Assembly (NCBI RefSeq): GCF_002127325.2
Contig: NC_035439.2
Coordinates: forward strand, 137,703,901 to 137,767,900
Direction of reading: 5' to 3'
From: Helianthus annuus
Lineage: Eukaryota > Streptophyta > Magnoliopsida > Asterales > Asteraceae
DNA length: 64,000 nucleotides
Shown here: piece after piece, positions 10,536 through 22,497 of the stretch
Layout of the letters: each line of letters starts with the position of its first letter
Numbering within the stretch: position 1 is the stretch's first letter
Notes under the pieces: generated by a model
Database searches by the model: none
Seen by the model: only the letters and a program-made list of their open reading frames with translations
Told to the model about the DNA's origin: nothing
Made by a program: the position numbers and the translations under genes

Positions 10536-11070
10536 ACCCGAGATAACATGCAGACATCTGGATCATGTTAACATGTTGGGGCTTAGTAAAACCACAATCA
10601 GGCTTCGGTTCTTGATCAACTGGCTTGTGACTTCATTGCTTCAGTTGAGACTTCCTGGTTCGAATTCGGAAGACGTGGTTCCACTGGTTCATATTTACGG
10701 ACCGAAAATCAAGTACGAAAGGGGTGCATCCGTGGCGTTTAACATCAGAGACGGGATCATGGGGTTGATCAGTCCGGAAATCGTTCAAAAGATGGCTGAA
10801 GCTAGTGGGATTTCTGTTGGTATTGCTATTCTTAGTCATGTAAAGATTATACAGAGCACGAAGCAGAGTCGCGCAGCTATGGATGCTGCGGATACAACGG
10901 TTTGCAGACCGATGGACAACAAGAACCGTGATCTAGAAGGGTTCGTGACAGCCGAAGTCGTCACTGCTTCACTTGGGTTTTTGACAAACTTCGAGGATGT
11001 TTATAGATTATGGGTTTTTGTTGCCAAATTCCTCGATCCATCTTTCGTTCGACAGTATGGTTTCGGATGA
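10536..11070 (+). pseudogene. PLP-dependent transferase-fold protein, 3' part after the Copia insertion
   Basis: The sequence resumes in the gene's frame directly after the right AGGGA copy and runs to TGA 11068-11070. It encodes the conserved C-terminal block of this family, recognisable by EPEITCRHLDHVNMLG, RLRFLINWLV, VHIYGPKIKYERG and FLTNFEDVYRLWVFVAKFL. It has no visible frameshift or stop, which agrees with a very recent disruption. A product would require transcription from the 3' LTR or excision of the element, and LTR retrotransposons do not excise precisely. LTR-LTR recombination would still leave 437 bp here, not a multiple of three. Confidence 0.88.
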
Positions 11071-11147
11071 GTAGATGAGTAATAATATGTATTTGATTTA
11101 TGTTTCTTTAAAACAAAGGATACCGGTTAATAGAGAATGGGGGAAGT

Positions 11148-11680
11148 AGGAGTGCAAACAAGCGAATCGCAAGCTGCTCGAGCTCGACTCGAGAAAAAGC
11201 TCAAAACGATGCGAGCCCAAGCCGAGCTTGAGCCTAAAATAAAGCTCGTTTATTTATCGAGCCTGAGCTCGAGCCTGGCATGTGAAGCTCGTCAGGCCTG
11301 TCGAGCCTTAGTGTAATATTAATTTTTATTAATATTTAATAACATTTACCCCTAATTTTAAGTTGTCTAGTAAACAAGCCGAGCCGAGCTTATTTAAACT
11401 TGTTTATGAGTCGGGCCTGAACCTAAAAATAAGCTTATTTAGTAAACAAGCTCGAGCTTCACTTATCGAGCTCACAAACCTAAACGAGTCTATTATTTAT
11501 GGTGTTTTTAATTAATATATTAATTAATAAATTATTAACAAGCCGAGCTCGAGCTTGAGAAACTACCAAGGAGCCGAGCTCAACCTTTGAAAACAAAGCT
11601 CGAGCTCTCATAAATTAATCGAGCTCAAGCTCGAGCCTTGTTGAGCCCGGACTCACCTCAGCTCGTGCAGGAAGTTGTAA
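11148..11680. repeat. Degenerate CGAGCTC-rich hAT-like repeat
   Basis: The stretch opens with taggagtgcaaacaagc and is dense in gagctcgagc words, like the better-preserved element at 48769-49362. The right end is decayed (gagcccggactcacctc) and no 8-bp duplication was found. It lies in the 3' intergenic space between the PLP gene and the XLG gene. Confidence 0.5.
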
Positions 11681-11905
11681 CAAATAAGATTTCACTTGCT
11701 AGTCAGATTTTCAAATCCAGAACATACATACATACATACATTTGTATCACCAAGTTTGATTCAGTATGAAATTATATAATACAACTCAATCAAACAGGTA
11801 ACGAATCGAAAGTCGAAACACTTAGCTAGTTCTTGTCTTTGTGTTTGCATGATCTCATAATGAGACTATTATGTACAGTGTTGTCTTTCTGAATTAATTT
11901 GTGGA

Positions 11906-14900
11906 TCATTGGGAGTTAGAGCTTGAATCCGAGCTATAAATCGGGTATTCGTTGAAGTTAAAGTTGGGTTTCTCTTCATCCCACTCGAGTATCTCCTGTG
12001 CATACTTAAGCGTTTGATCCACACTATTCGGATCTAACCCTTTAACCACCAAAACAAATAGTTTGCGATCAGTGAGCGACGAATACAGCTTCTTGAACTT
12101 CACCGCCACGTAATGTGACGCCATTTGTCCCATCGAAGGACTGTGATTAATATTGTTGCTGCTAATGTTTTTATTCTGGCTATTTCGGCTCACTATTGGC
12201 TGGAAATCGCTGAACCAATCACACGTAGTTAACGGAACGCGTTCGAGCTGTTCTTCAAAGACGTCGAATTTGTTTAGTACGAGAAGAAACTCCATCTGAT
12301 CGTAAGTCGGGTGTGTGACAATACTTGTAAAAAACTTCTTGTTTAGCAGCATTTTGTTGACCAAATTCCCGTCTCCGTCAACGGCATACTGATCAAAATC
12401 ACTCAACGAAATACAAAAAATGACGACACGAACATCTTCAAACATCTCTAGCCATTTGCAGTTTTCCCCAAAGCCTCGTGCTTGCACTCTTATTAGTTGA
12501 TACCTGATGAAATTTGTAAAGATTATGATATGACTTTTAGAAGGTAAAGTACACGGATGGCCCCTGTGGTTCACCAAATTTTGGATTTGGTCCCTAACTT
12601 TCCAAAAGTACACGGATGGTTACCATGGCTTGCACTTTGTAACACATTTAGTCCCCAGCTTTTTCCATAGTACATGAACAGTCCCTTGGTTTGCACTTTG
12701 TAACACATTTAGCCGCTAACTTGGACCTGCTAACACCTTTAGATTTGTTGGCTGGGGGCTAAATGTGTTACAAAGTGCAAACCACAAGGGCCATCCGTGT
12801 AGTTTTGAAATGTCAGGGATTAAATCCAAAATTTTGGTAAACCACAGGGACCATCCGTGTACGTTACTGTTTCTAGAAAGGAACTGGTAAAGATTATGAT
12901 TCTTGAACAAACCTGAGTAGAGAATTATGTTGATCGGTTGTGTCATCACTTTCATCTGGTAATGACGGGAATGAAAAATCAACACTAGAAAGCCCGTTTG
13001 AAGGGGTAACATGTTCGGCATACAGGATATCAACGTCTGACGGTATATAGTCCATGCTCAATATTTTACCAGCCTGAGAATTCACACATACACAATAAGT
13101 TACTGTACATATGTTTATTTATTTTGTAAAAAAAATTAAAAAAATGCAAACTTTTTCAATTACCTGTTCTAAAAAGTAACTAGAAACACCGGGGAGTGTT
13201 TCTAACTCGTTTCGTCTCTTGTAAGTAGCCTGCATTGCTGGATGGTTCCAAAGTTCTTCAACTACTGGTGCGTATTCACGTGTGGCAGCGGGAAATATAT
13301 CTTCCAAATTACCGGCCACCATGGCTTTAAGAAGCCAATCGGAAAACGTTTTCAGCCTTGGCGGGATGGAATATATAGATTTCTCGTTTTCTGTGACATC
13401 ATTTCCTGTTAATAACCATAGATTTCGTTAAAAATATGTTGGATATTTAACAAGTATAAGACAAAAAAGAGTAAATTGCAATTTTCGTCCCTCTTAAGGT
13501 TTGGCCAGTTTCGTGATTTTCATCCAAAGGTTTGTTTTTCCGCATCTAGATCCAAAAGGTTTGAAATCTTGCTTTTTTTATCCGGCTCGTTAACTCCATC
13601 GATTTTTCTCCGTTAAATTAGGGTATTTTCGTCTATTTTGTTAACTTAAAGGGAAATTCGGTCTTTTGAATACTTGTACATAATGCTAATTGCTTGTACA
13701 TAAAGTGAAAAAGACTTAACGGAGAAAAATGGATGAAGTTAACGAGCCGGATGAAAATGGCAAGATTTCAAACCTTTTAGATCCAGATGCAGAAAAACAA
13801 ACCTTTCGACGAAAGTCGAAAAACTGACCAAACCTCGGGGACGAAAATGGCATTTTACTCAACAATAAATCAAACAGTAAATAACTTCTGGTAGATTCAG
13901 CTTTCTTCATACCGTTCAATGCTTCATCTTCAAAACGTTCACGTCCTTCTAGAAGAATCCCAAGGTAGCCATAGACGTTGCTCTGGATTATGATCTTGAT
14001 ACTCTCGCGCTCTTCATCGGTGAAAGGGATCTCTTTATACAGGATTTTCGCCTAATAATAACATTTCATCAGGTGAATATAAAACCATATTATAATCATA
14101 TAATGAACAGATATTAGAATTCCTATAATGAAAAAGATGGAAATTACCTGCTTAAAAATGGTACTTGTACCAGATCCACAACACCCGATTAACAGAAGTT
14201 TACGAGGTGAAATCTGGTCAAAATAATCGGGCAACGATTGACCAAGTGTGTTACTCAATTGCTCTCCAGTGGGATAAATTTGCTTAGATGGAACGGGCAG
14301 TGATAATACAGTACACACCAGCTTCGTTCCAGCCTGAAAAACAATTATATTTAGAAACGCGTTAAATGATATCACAATTAGGGGCGGCAATTCTTGACAC
14401 TGACACAGCCCGAAACCCGACCCGAACCTGACACAAAAAAACAGGTTTGGGTCGACTAACACAACCCGTTTAAAAAACGGGCACCCGTTTAACTATTTAG
14501 AAAAAAAAAACTTCTATGTTTTTGTTTTTTCCGTTTCTATTTTACATGATTAGTCATAATAATGTTAGTTGTGACATATTATGTTATTTACTTGTCACAC
14601 TTATTTTACTAATTTTAGTCATATCGGGGGGCAAAAGTGAAAGTGCACTAATTTTAACATTATTTTACTAATTTCGTGAAAATAACGTTAAAAGCTGAGG
14701 ACGGTTAATCATGCATCATATGGTGGCGTTGATAGCTGTAAGACAAAAGGGTACATGCACTAATCGGTCTTTGTCCCGATTGCTGAGTGTTATGTGCCTT
14801 CTGTGGCTTGATGCAAAACTACTATCGAGCCAGGGGTCTCACTGGAAGCAGCCTCTCTATTCCTACGGGGTAGATGTAAGGCTGTCTACACCTTACCCTC

Positions 14901-16905
14901 CTGAGACCCTACCTTTGCTTTGCTATTGGTGGGATTTACTGAGTATGATGATGATGACTTGTCACACTTGTACTCACCATTGAACATGTTATCGATAACC
15001 CGCTTAAAACCCAACAACTCACTTAAAAACGTCAACTTCTATGACTCACTTAAAAACACGGGTTAAACAGGTCGTGTTTGGGTTGTGACCCGAATTTATA
15101 TGTGTGCAGGCTAGGGTTGAAATCTTAGACCTGAATACTATTATGCACCGGGTTCGTTGAACATTTCAACCCACCAACCCGCAAATTGTTAATCCGCCAA
15201 CCCATCAACCCAAGACGATTGACACCCCTAATTACAATTTACAAACACGAAAAAAAAATATAAAAATCGATAGAAGACTCACTTTTCCCCATATATAACC
15301 TCTGGTGTTTTTCTGTCCTTCTTCCTGATACGAACCGTCATCGTTCACCCAAAAGTGCGGGTTACCAGCACACTGGACTCCAGAAAGCTGCAAAAATTGA
15401 CACGGTCCGTAATTTAACATACGCTGTAGAATTGTTATTTATTAATCATCTCTGTCATTTAATATCATATATGGCAGGTTCGAAAATATGAACCTGTAGC
15501 ATTCTTAGCTCGACTTTTGTTATCTCACGACCGTTTATAAAAACACCAGTGTTTCCATTGCTAGCATCGGGCATAATCGGAGCCCCGACGTTTAAATGGG
15601 GACTAATAATCTTTGAAGGCTTCTCGCCCTCCTGTTAAAAGAGAATAACAAAATAACCTTTAATTAGCTAATTTTCATCGAAACAGGAGAATTAATAAAC
15701 TAAGTATTAGTTCGTTTTAACGAAATATTTACCTTTCCCCAAAGACCAGATACTTTATCATACCAATAATTTCCGGGTTTAAGCTTCTTTGGAGGATTCG
15801 GGCAACTTTGTAGTACGGCCAGCTCATCGTGACTAAGGGGTTTTCCGTTAACACAAACGTACTCCGGCGGCAACTGATTGACGGCACATAGTTTCTCGGC
15901 CTTCATCACCTGCCTAACCTCTAAGGTATTGAGAAGTCGTTTTAGCATTCGAGAACATTTTCCCAATTTACCCCTCTTCGACTCGTCAATTGAATAACCG
16001 ATGCAAGTAACACACTTTCGTCCCTCTGGCATTGACCCCATTGCTCTAAGCACACAGTTGACGCAATACTTTGCGTTACAGACTATGCAGACTTCCTTCT
16101 CGGTAAACCTGTTCCCTTTCAGACATCGATAACACGCCCCTTTTCTAGTTTTCACCCCCGGTTCTTTCCGAACCCGAGAAACCTCGGGTTGAACTTGAGC
16201 TTGATCAACATCATCAAGAAAATCCTCATCTTCAGACTCGATATTATCAAAACCGATCAACACGTTTCTCCTTAAATCACAACCAGATTCGGATCGATCC
16301 TTACAATCACCAACCTTGAGCGACGAAACGTGCGAAGACGGATACTCAAAACTCAACCTCGACCCGTAATCCGAATGACTCAACTCATTGAAATCCAAAC
16401 TCTCCTTACAACCATTCGACGCTCCAAACGCAAGCGAATTACCCGAAAATTCCCTAGACTTATCGAAACTATCCGAAAACCCTAACGTCCCCGAACTCTC
16501 ACCCCTCCCTGACATCTCATACGAATGATCACGACTCACCGAAGACGACCCAATCCCAGCCGTACCATTAATCCTATCTGCAAACTCACCCGAGCTAATA
16601 AACGCATCCGGAGACACCGTGGTTTCGGTTTCAATACCTAACCCTAGGTCTTTCGTACTGTTAGGTTTTTTGTCAGTAGTGAATGGAATAACAGAAGTTG
16701 GGGAAATAATAGATTGTAATTTGTTAAAAGTGTTAGTGATGGGCTGTACAACGGGCATAGAGAGTTGTTTATCATGAGAATTGGCAACAATGGAAGCCAT
16801 AGGAATCTTACTGATATCAACCGGAAGGGCTCTCGGGAGAGCCCGAGGGGGTATCGGAGGACCTTCGTACTCCTGAGCAAACGTGTAGGGTGAGCCACCA
16901 ACCAT
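11906..16905 (-). CDS. XLG: Extra-large guanine nucleotide-binding protein alpha subunit (XLG1-like), 8 exons
   Basis: Exons in transcription order are 16905-15733, 15631-15494, 15387-15283, 14333-14148, 14051-13913, 13405-13164, 13073-12913 and 12503-11906. All introns are GT-AG and the frame stays open, giving 913 residues, close to known XLGs. ATG 16905 is chosen because the start ([19 protein letters not shown]) resembles XLG1. Exon 1 holds a Ser-rich N-terminal region and the XLG Cys-rich zinc-finger-like segment ([24 protein letters not shown]). The G-alpha-like half starts in exon 4. Its P-loop [13 protein letters not shown] lacks the usual lysine, switch II is degenerate ([12 protein letters not shown]), and NKFD is kept as the guanine-specificity motif. 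XLGs work with G-beta-gamma at the plasma membrane and nucleus in immunity and development. Introns are inflated by transposons but coding exons look intact. Confidence 0.95.
12543..12867. mobile_element. Foldback MITE in XLG intron 7
   Basis: The two ends are long inverted repeats: gtaaagtacacggatgg at the left and the complement of ccatccgtgtacgttac at the right, with complementarity extending more than 50 bp. Internal copies of cttgcactttgtaacaca also pair with acaaagtgcaaacc. It has no coding capacity. Flanks (ttttagaa and ttctagaa) are similar but not a clean duplication. Confidence 0.75.
13469..13860. mobile_element. Foldback MITE in XLG intron 5
   Basis: 392 bp with terminal inverted repeats starting gagtaaattgcaattttcgt and ending attttcgtcccc-complement, tttactc. 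Most of each half pairs with the other. Flanks gacaaaaaa and aacaataaa match at 7 of 9 positions, which would suit a Mutator-type 9-bp duplication. Confidence 0.7.
14379..15230. mobile_element. Non-autonomous hAT element in XLG intron 3
   Basis: Ends are taggggcggcaattcttgac and the complement of gattgacacccctaat. The flanks atcacaat (14371-14378) and attacaat (15231-15238) match at 7 of 8 bases, the hAT duplication size. The body is rich in aacccg/acccga words and holds a SINE at 14603-14956. Confidence 0.8.
14603..14956 (+). mobile_element. SINE-like retroposon with Au-SINE-type tail, nested in the hAT element
   Basis: A 354-bp insertion flanked by a perfect 13-bp duplication acttgtcacactt (14590-14602 and 14957-14969). 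Its 3' half, with gtctcactggaagcagcctc, tacggggtagatgtaagg and accttaccctcctgagaccc, then a gatgatgatg tail, matches the conserved 3' region of plant Au-type SINEs. The 5' half is longer than a standard Au SINE and shows no clear pol III boxes. An apparent reading frame within it is accidental. Confidence 0.8.
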
Positions 16906-17215
16906 TTCAAATGACCAAATCAAATATAAACCTTAAATTTGAACGGGGAGTGACGGTGGTTGGACGGTGGCTGGACGGAGGTGAAGATGTGAGGGTTTCC
17001 GATGGGGTGTGGGAATTGGGAAAGTGAAAAGGACAAGAAAAGGGTGAAGAATAAGCATATTGGTGAGGGAGGAGGGGAGTGGCATTGAGACAAGAGAATT
17101 TTGTCCTTTTTTTGGTGGATAGTGGAATCGAAGCTAACAATTTTCTTTTTTCTATATTCTTGGATACCTAATATTATATTAGTGAAACTAGATATACTTG
17201 GTTTATATAAAAAAA
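16906..17215 (-). promoter_or_regulatory. XLG 5' UTR and proximal promoter
   Basis: The 300 bp upstream of the XLG ATG contain a pyrimidine-rich leader in the sense direction and a TATA-like ttatataaa at about 17201-17209. Start-site position is inferred from this motif only. Confidence 0.35.
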
Positions 17216-18619
17216 AAATGAGAACAATTAAAAGATTAAGATAAAAATAGTTGCAATTCCTGAATTTTTAATAGAGTTACAAAGTGCCATGATTGTTCAA
17301 GATGGAATTCATAAAAAAAATGTCATAATGAATAAGTTGTTTGATTTCTTTTAAATGTAGCATGAGTTCACATGTGATAAAAGAAAAGGATTCGTTCATT
17401 ATACTGAATTCTACTCAAGGCATGTTTGGCAATCGTGGAAGTGTTAATGAACTTAAATTGATAGAACGCTAAAGTCTTGTTTAGATGATAGCAATAAAGT
17501 TATTATACAAAATTGTTGAGGTTCTTCGTTATGATTCAATTATCTCACAAAGAATTCTAAGACGTAGACGAAAGAGGCTATGAGGAGATGATGTGGGTGA
17601 GGATGGTGTTGGGAAGTAGCTTATGATTGATGGTTTAAGGATGCAAATATGCACATGAATGTGGTAACATGAGGTTGTATGTGGGCCGCGGGGAGGGGTC
17701 AACGGGATAAAGAACTAGAAAATGACTTTCACTGATGGTTAGATCTGGCAGTGATCACCGAAAGATAATGCAAATTCCAAAACTTGATTACATTAGCTTA
17801 AACTTGGTTAAACCATCAACAACCTAATGTGCCATGGTTGATGTTCTCTTACCTAATGAGACCATGTTGGACCAATGTGATGATGTGTGACCTAATGTTG
17901 TATGGCTAACCATATTTAACATAATATGACATGATTAGGTATGTGATTTTGAAGTGGAAGCAACATGGGTAGCACCGAAGGTAGGAGTCTCATCTCCACA
18001 AATGTAGGGGGATTGTAGTAGCCCTGCTAGGCATGGTGATCTGCATGCTAGTAATTATATAATGCGAGCCAGACCAAGCAAGATGTTGGCCTGGAAAAGA
18101 TTTTGGGAGGCACAACTCATGGAGATGGATCCAAGCACACTACTTCGGTGTCGGGGCCCCCCAATAGTACGAGGCATACACCTCATTATCCTAATGAACG
18201 GAACTAAGATTAGGTCCACAACACGTGGGTAAATTTAGGTGGTATAAATGTATTTACATGTTTTGTGTTATATGATATTAGGTCCACAGCACTTGTGACA
18301 CCTCTCTACCTTCACGACTTCACTCATGAATATTGCTTCAAACGACATGATCTAAAATTCATACAAACTTCAATTTTTGACTTGTTTTTTCTTCCCAAAA
18401 TCATTATTAAGTTTAATCAAATGAATGTCAACTCATTTCTATACTTAGTACAAGTAGATTAAATATTTTTTAGTTATTAAAATTGGGTGTTATAGAAGGA
18501 TCAAACACATCTTTGTATGAGAATGTACATACTTTATATAAATGAATAGATGACAAGTTTTGAGGTTGTTTAAAAAAAAATATGGAAGCTGTTTTTCAGC
18601 ATTAAAACCCATATTAAGT

Positions 18620-18631
18620 TGGTATCAGAGC
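18620..18631 (+). other. Primer-binding-site remnant of an LTR retrotransposon
   Basis: TGGTATCAGAGC occurs here after aaacccatattaagt. It matches the tRNA-iMet primer site of the other elements in this window. No LTR pair or coding frame could be joined to it. Confidence 0.5.
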
Positions 18632-19496
18632 ATATGGTTTGTGGAATTTGTGTCACCTCAAAACCGGGGCAAGACAAACCATTGAATTCACATGAAACAC
18701 AATGGGCAGTAGCATCTTGATTCAAACGAACCCACATCAAACTCAGGCATAATGATCACACATTCGAGTTGGTTGGAAGGTGTAATTTTATTTGGAAAAC
18801 AAAATCAAGAGCCTATCTTTTATTATGTATTTGATTATTGCAAACGGATCCTTAGAGGCTTTGTTACAACTGAGCGGTTGGAACCACTGGGTTGAAGCCT
18901 TTAATATAATCATGTGTTTAAGGGCAAATGTCTATCCCAAACCACGATATCCCATCATCCAGGGTAACCGAGAACGTAGATCGTCGGACGAGGCAATGAG
19001 ATAGGGAACCGTGTCCACGGGAAAAATGGTGTTTTTAGTCGCTGAAACCGTCACGTGAGGCAGTGAAGAAGTACACTACGACTTCAAGGGCACAATCAAT
19101 TTATCGAATAGTTAGGGTTGAGTATGATTCGCAAAAGGTTTAGAGATCAATCCATTTGAAGCTTTAGTCCAGATGAAGAGTCGATATGGGTAAGCATGTT
19201 TATTCATTCTGTGGTCTTTAGACTTATTAAATATAAGGATGCCAATCGAACCTAAACATGACTGGCTAATGAGAAACCTAAAGAATATGGGACATGTATT
19301 TAGATATGGACCGGATATGTGACTAGTATTAAAGAATTCCACAGGTATGAGATGAGTATGGTATTATGTGATATCCGACCAAATTACTTGAAACCCTATA
19401 TTCATTTACCCCATACACGAAGTTTCTTTTATTTTATTTTCCCTTAAGCCTTATCTATTATTATAGATTCATAACGTTGAAAATGATTTTTTTCTT

Positions 19497-19499
<3 letters not shown>

Positions 19500-19529
<30 letters not shown>
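19500..19529. repeat. (AT)n microsatellite
   Basis: About 30 bp of uninterrupted AT dinucleotides in intergenic DNA. Confidence 0.9.
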
Positions 19530-19531
<2 letters not shown>

Positions 19532-20252
19532 GATATTATTTTTTGTACAATGAAGTATAAATTTGTTTTATAGATCCATATCTTTATGAAATTGTCATAG
19601 TTTAGATATTTCAAACAATCTATGGTGATAATAATATGTAGATAATTTATTGTATTTTAACTTGCTATAGTTGTTAATGTTATAATATTAAACAAGAGTT
19701 AAGATCCGGTACAACCAATGCTATTTGTAAAAACTGTGAGAACAGATCTTAGTTATCTAAATATTTAATCAGCATTACACATTACCCCTTACTATTATTA
19801 GTTAGTCAATGAATAGTTTTAAGAGTATTTTAGTATTTGTGTTAGTTTTATTAGATAAAAGGATTAAACTAAAATTTTGTTATGTTGACTTTTTCTAACT
19901 AGTTCCACCAAGATTTTTAAATCTAAAATAACTTTTATATACTTTATTTTTTTTAATATTTCACCATAAAATCAAGCATATTTTTTTCTTTTATATGACT
20001 ATAATATTACCATTTTTTTTTCAAAAATGTCATTTTTAAAAAATACTAAAAATACACTCAAAATTGTTGGTGCTGGTTTTGCACGTGCTTGTTTCGAAAA
20101 CTGAATGTGTTATTTCCAATATTGTATGTGCTAATTTCGAACCTCTTTGTGTTGGTTCTATTTGTTCTAATAAGCACATCAACATAATCAACTAAAATCG
20201 TTGATTATGTTTGTTAGTATAAACTAGATATGCATGCATAATTAGCACATTA

Positions 20253-20261
20253 ATTTCGAAA
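20253..20261. other. Outer 9-bp target duplication, left copy (atttcgaaa)
   Basis: atttcgaaa here and atttagaaa at 51432-51440 match at 8 of 9 positions and lie exactly outside the inverted arms that start gacttaaatgt and (complement) gagttaaatgt. A 9-bp duplication is typical of Mutator-like elements. Confidence 0.65.
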
Positions 20262-20378
20262 GACTTAAATGTCAGGTTGATCTATGTGGTTTGCAGACAT
20301 GCAGAGTTAGTCCCAAGGCTTCAATAATTACAGAGTTGATCCCAGTGGTTTTTGCATTCGTGTAGTCTTTATCACTAA
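20262..20378 (+). repeat. Left inverted arm of the Pack-MULE, outer part
   Basis: Starts gacttaaatgtcagg and runs to the Harbinger insertion. It is the inverted counterpart of 51311-51431. The arm resumes after the Harbinger element at 22213. Confidence 0.65.
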
Positions 20379-22212
20379 GGGTGAGAGGGGCACTCCTCTC
20401 TTAGGGGAGTCCCCTCTATTACGCACGGTCAATCAGCAAGCGCCACGTCAACTTCCCTCTTAACTCCCCTCACACCCTCAATTTGATGGCGGCACTCCTC
20501 TCTTAGGGGACTTGTTTTTTTTTTGTTTTTTTTATTTGTTGTAATTATGCATGTTTATAAATTAAACAAATATTAATAAAAATTAAATAAAATTTAATAA
20601 AAGACATTTCATTAAATTAAAAATAAAAATTACATTCAAACTAGAAAAATAAAAAAAACAAACTACTCATCATCGGAACTCACTTCAAGATGAGGTAGAT
20701 CTAAACGTCCGAGATGCTCAACGAGATCGTGTTTTAGTCTCCAATGCGTTTCTTCGTCAATGAGCTCGCTATAAGCTGTATCATCGAAGACGGGTTCGAC
20801 TGGAGGATCTTGAATGTGTACCGGTGCTATCGCCCTTCCGTCGTCTTTTATAATCATGTTATGTAAAATAATGCACGTATACACGATGGACCTTATCTTT
20901 TTCACCGTTTTGGAACGCATTGGACGATTTAGTATTCCCCACTTCGCCTTTAAAACACCAAACGCCCATTCCACATCTTTTCTTGCGGCCTCGTGTTGCC
21001 TCATGAACTTTTTTTCATTCGGGATGTGAGGATATGGAAAAGACTTCACAAACACGGACCAGCTAGGGTAGATCCCATCAGTAAGATAATACCCGCGTTT
21101 GTATAAGTGGTCGATCACCTGAAATGGACAATTTGGCGCCGTTCCGTTTCGTTGAGTAAGAAATAACGGAGATTGTTGGAGCACGTTGATGTCGTTTTGT
21201 GAACCCGCCAGGCCACAAAAAGCATGCCAAACCCACAAATCTTGAGACGCCACCGCCTCTAACATAACTGTCGGGTATTGATGATCGCCTCTCATATATT
21301 GTCCACGCAATTCTGTGGGGCACATTCTCCAGACGAAGTGTGTACAATCCAGACTACCCAACATACCAGGTAGGTGATGTCTCTCCTCATGAGCCTGATA
21401 CAATAGCGCAACGTCGTGGCTCGTTGGTCTATGTAAGAATTCACAGGCATACATTGTACAGACTGTCTCGCAGAAATATTCAAGGCACTCACGAGAGGTC
21501 CTTTCAGCCATATTTAACTACTTGTCATTTTCGTCTGGTGGGTTACCGGTTGCAAGTTATTTAATCGCAGAAGTAACCTTTTGCAACGCCGTGAAACTTT
21601 TCTTCATTCTCCCGTCCAAGCTCTCTTGAAACCACTCGTTATTCGCTTCCACGTCACTAAAAATTTTTAGGAACAAAGACTTGGACATACGAAACCTCTG
21701 AAGAAAAATATCGGCATTAAATTTTGGATTTTCGACAAAATAATCGGCCATGAGTGTTTCGTGGTCTCCCACACGATCTCGACGGACAATTTTTTTTTAC
21801 TAGACGATGCCGTGTCTAGTAGCTCCGCTTGTTTGATGAGATTTTGGAAGAAAATTAAACTACCATCGCTTGACGATGAATCTTCATCGTCGGGAAAGTC
21901 GGGCAGGGGAGAAAAAAACGGGAACTTGGAATCCATTTTTTTTAAAGATCGGTTAAAAAAATTAGATGAGTTGAATAGGCAAGAGTTGTTTTTGGTTTGA
22001 AAAATAAAAAGATTAAAGAGGTAGTATTTATAGGGGTTAGGAATTTTTTTTAAATGTATAACGGCTATATAGCTGTTTAAACCTCGATCCCTTCATCGGT
22101 GAATACACACCGATCCTGCTCACCGATTTCGCTCCCCGCGGTGATGGCGGCGGTGTTCCCGCTCGGGGACTGGGGTCACCGCACCACTCCCCGCATAGTG
22201 CCCCGTATACCC
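20379..22212 (-). mobile_element. PIF/Harbinger DNA transposon
   Basis: Termini GGGTGAGAGGGGCACT and the complement of AGTGCCCCGTATACCC form an imperfect inverted repeat and are flanked by TAA on both sides (20376-20378 and 22213-22215), the 3-bp duplication of this superfamily. The element encodes a degraded DDE transposase on the minus strand. The inverted arm at 51311-51313 shows the same target with a single TAA and no insert, which confirms the borders. Confidence 0.92.
20663..21936 (-). pseudogene. PIF/Harbinger DDE transposase, inactivated
   Basis: The frame starts at ATG 21936 with an acidic N-terminus (DDEDSSSSDGS), then shifts frame at a T9 run (21790-21798 on the plus strand). It resumes as VGDHETLMADYFVENPKF, meets two in-frame stops (about 21513-21560) and continues as the conserved catalytic part from [16 protein letters not shown] to the end at 20663. 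The catalytic part shows the plant Harbinger signatures [37 protein letters not shown] and [13 protein letters not shown], covering the D-D-E residues. Plant Harbinger elements normally also need a Myb-like partner protein, and none is encoded here. The catalytic core is uninterrupted but a full protein cannot be made. Confidence 0.88.
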
Positions 22213-22215
22213 TAA

Positions 22216-22497
22216 CATGTGTTAAGTTTCACAGTTAAGTATGTGCTAAATGACGAGATTGCCCCTGAATAATTAAAAACATAAAAAGTATAAAGATAAG
22301 CCCACCCTCATCTTCTCCATCCTTTCTCTATCTCTATCTCTCTCTCTTAAAAACCCTATCGCCAAACTAAACCTTATCCATCCCCCATCTCTCTTTCTCT
22401 CGCATCTTTCTTTTTCTATCTCTATATATGAACCGCCGTCCACCACCATGGGCAAACTTACAATAATTTGTTCTCCATTTCTAACTTTGTGCAACAG
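22216..22497 (+). repeat. Inner part of the left Pack-MULE arm and CT-rich leader
   Basis: catgtgttaag to gcccctgaat aligns with the complement of the right arm. It passes into a CT-rich tract (tctctatctctatctctctc), as the right arm also does at 51180. The last bases, ctaactttgtgcaacag, look like an intron end captured with the PHD fragment. Confidence 0.6.

Larger units (their letters stand above)
17216..20252. other. Intergenic region, mostly decayed repeats
   Basis: No supported gene was found in about 3 kb. A purine tract (tgtaggggga, about 18003-18012) and a tRNA-Met primer-binding-site word (18620-18631) suggest a decayed LTR retrotransposon about 18.0-18.6 kb. An AT microsatellite lies at 19500-19529. 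The rest is AT-rich without frames above background. Confidence 0.5.

Noticed and set aside
14711..14983. 90-codon plus-strand frame in the XLG intron.
   Set aside because: It coincides with the SINE and is accidental.
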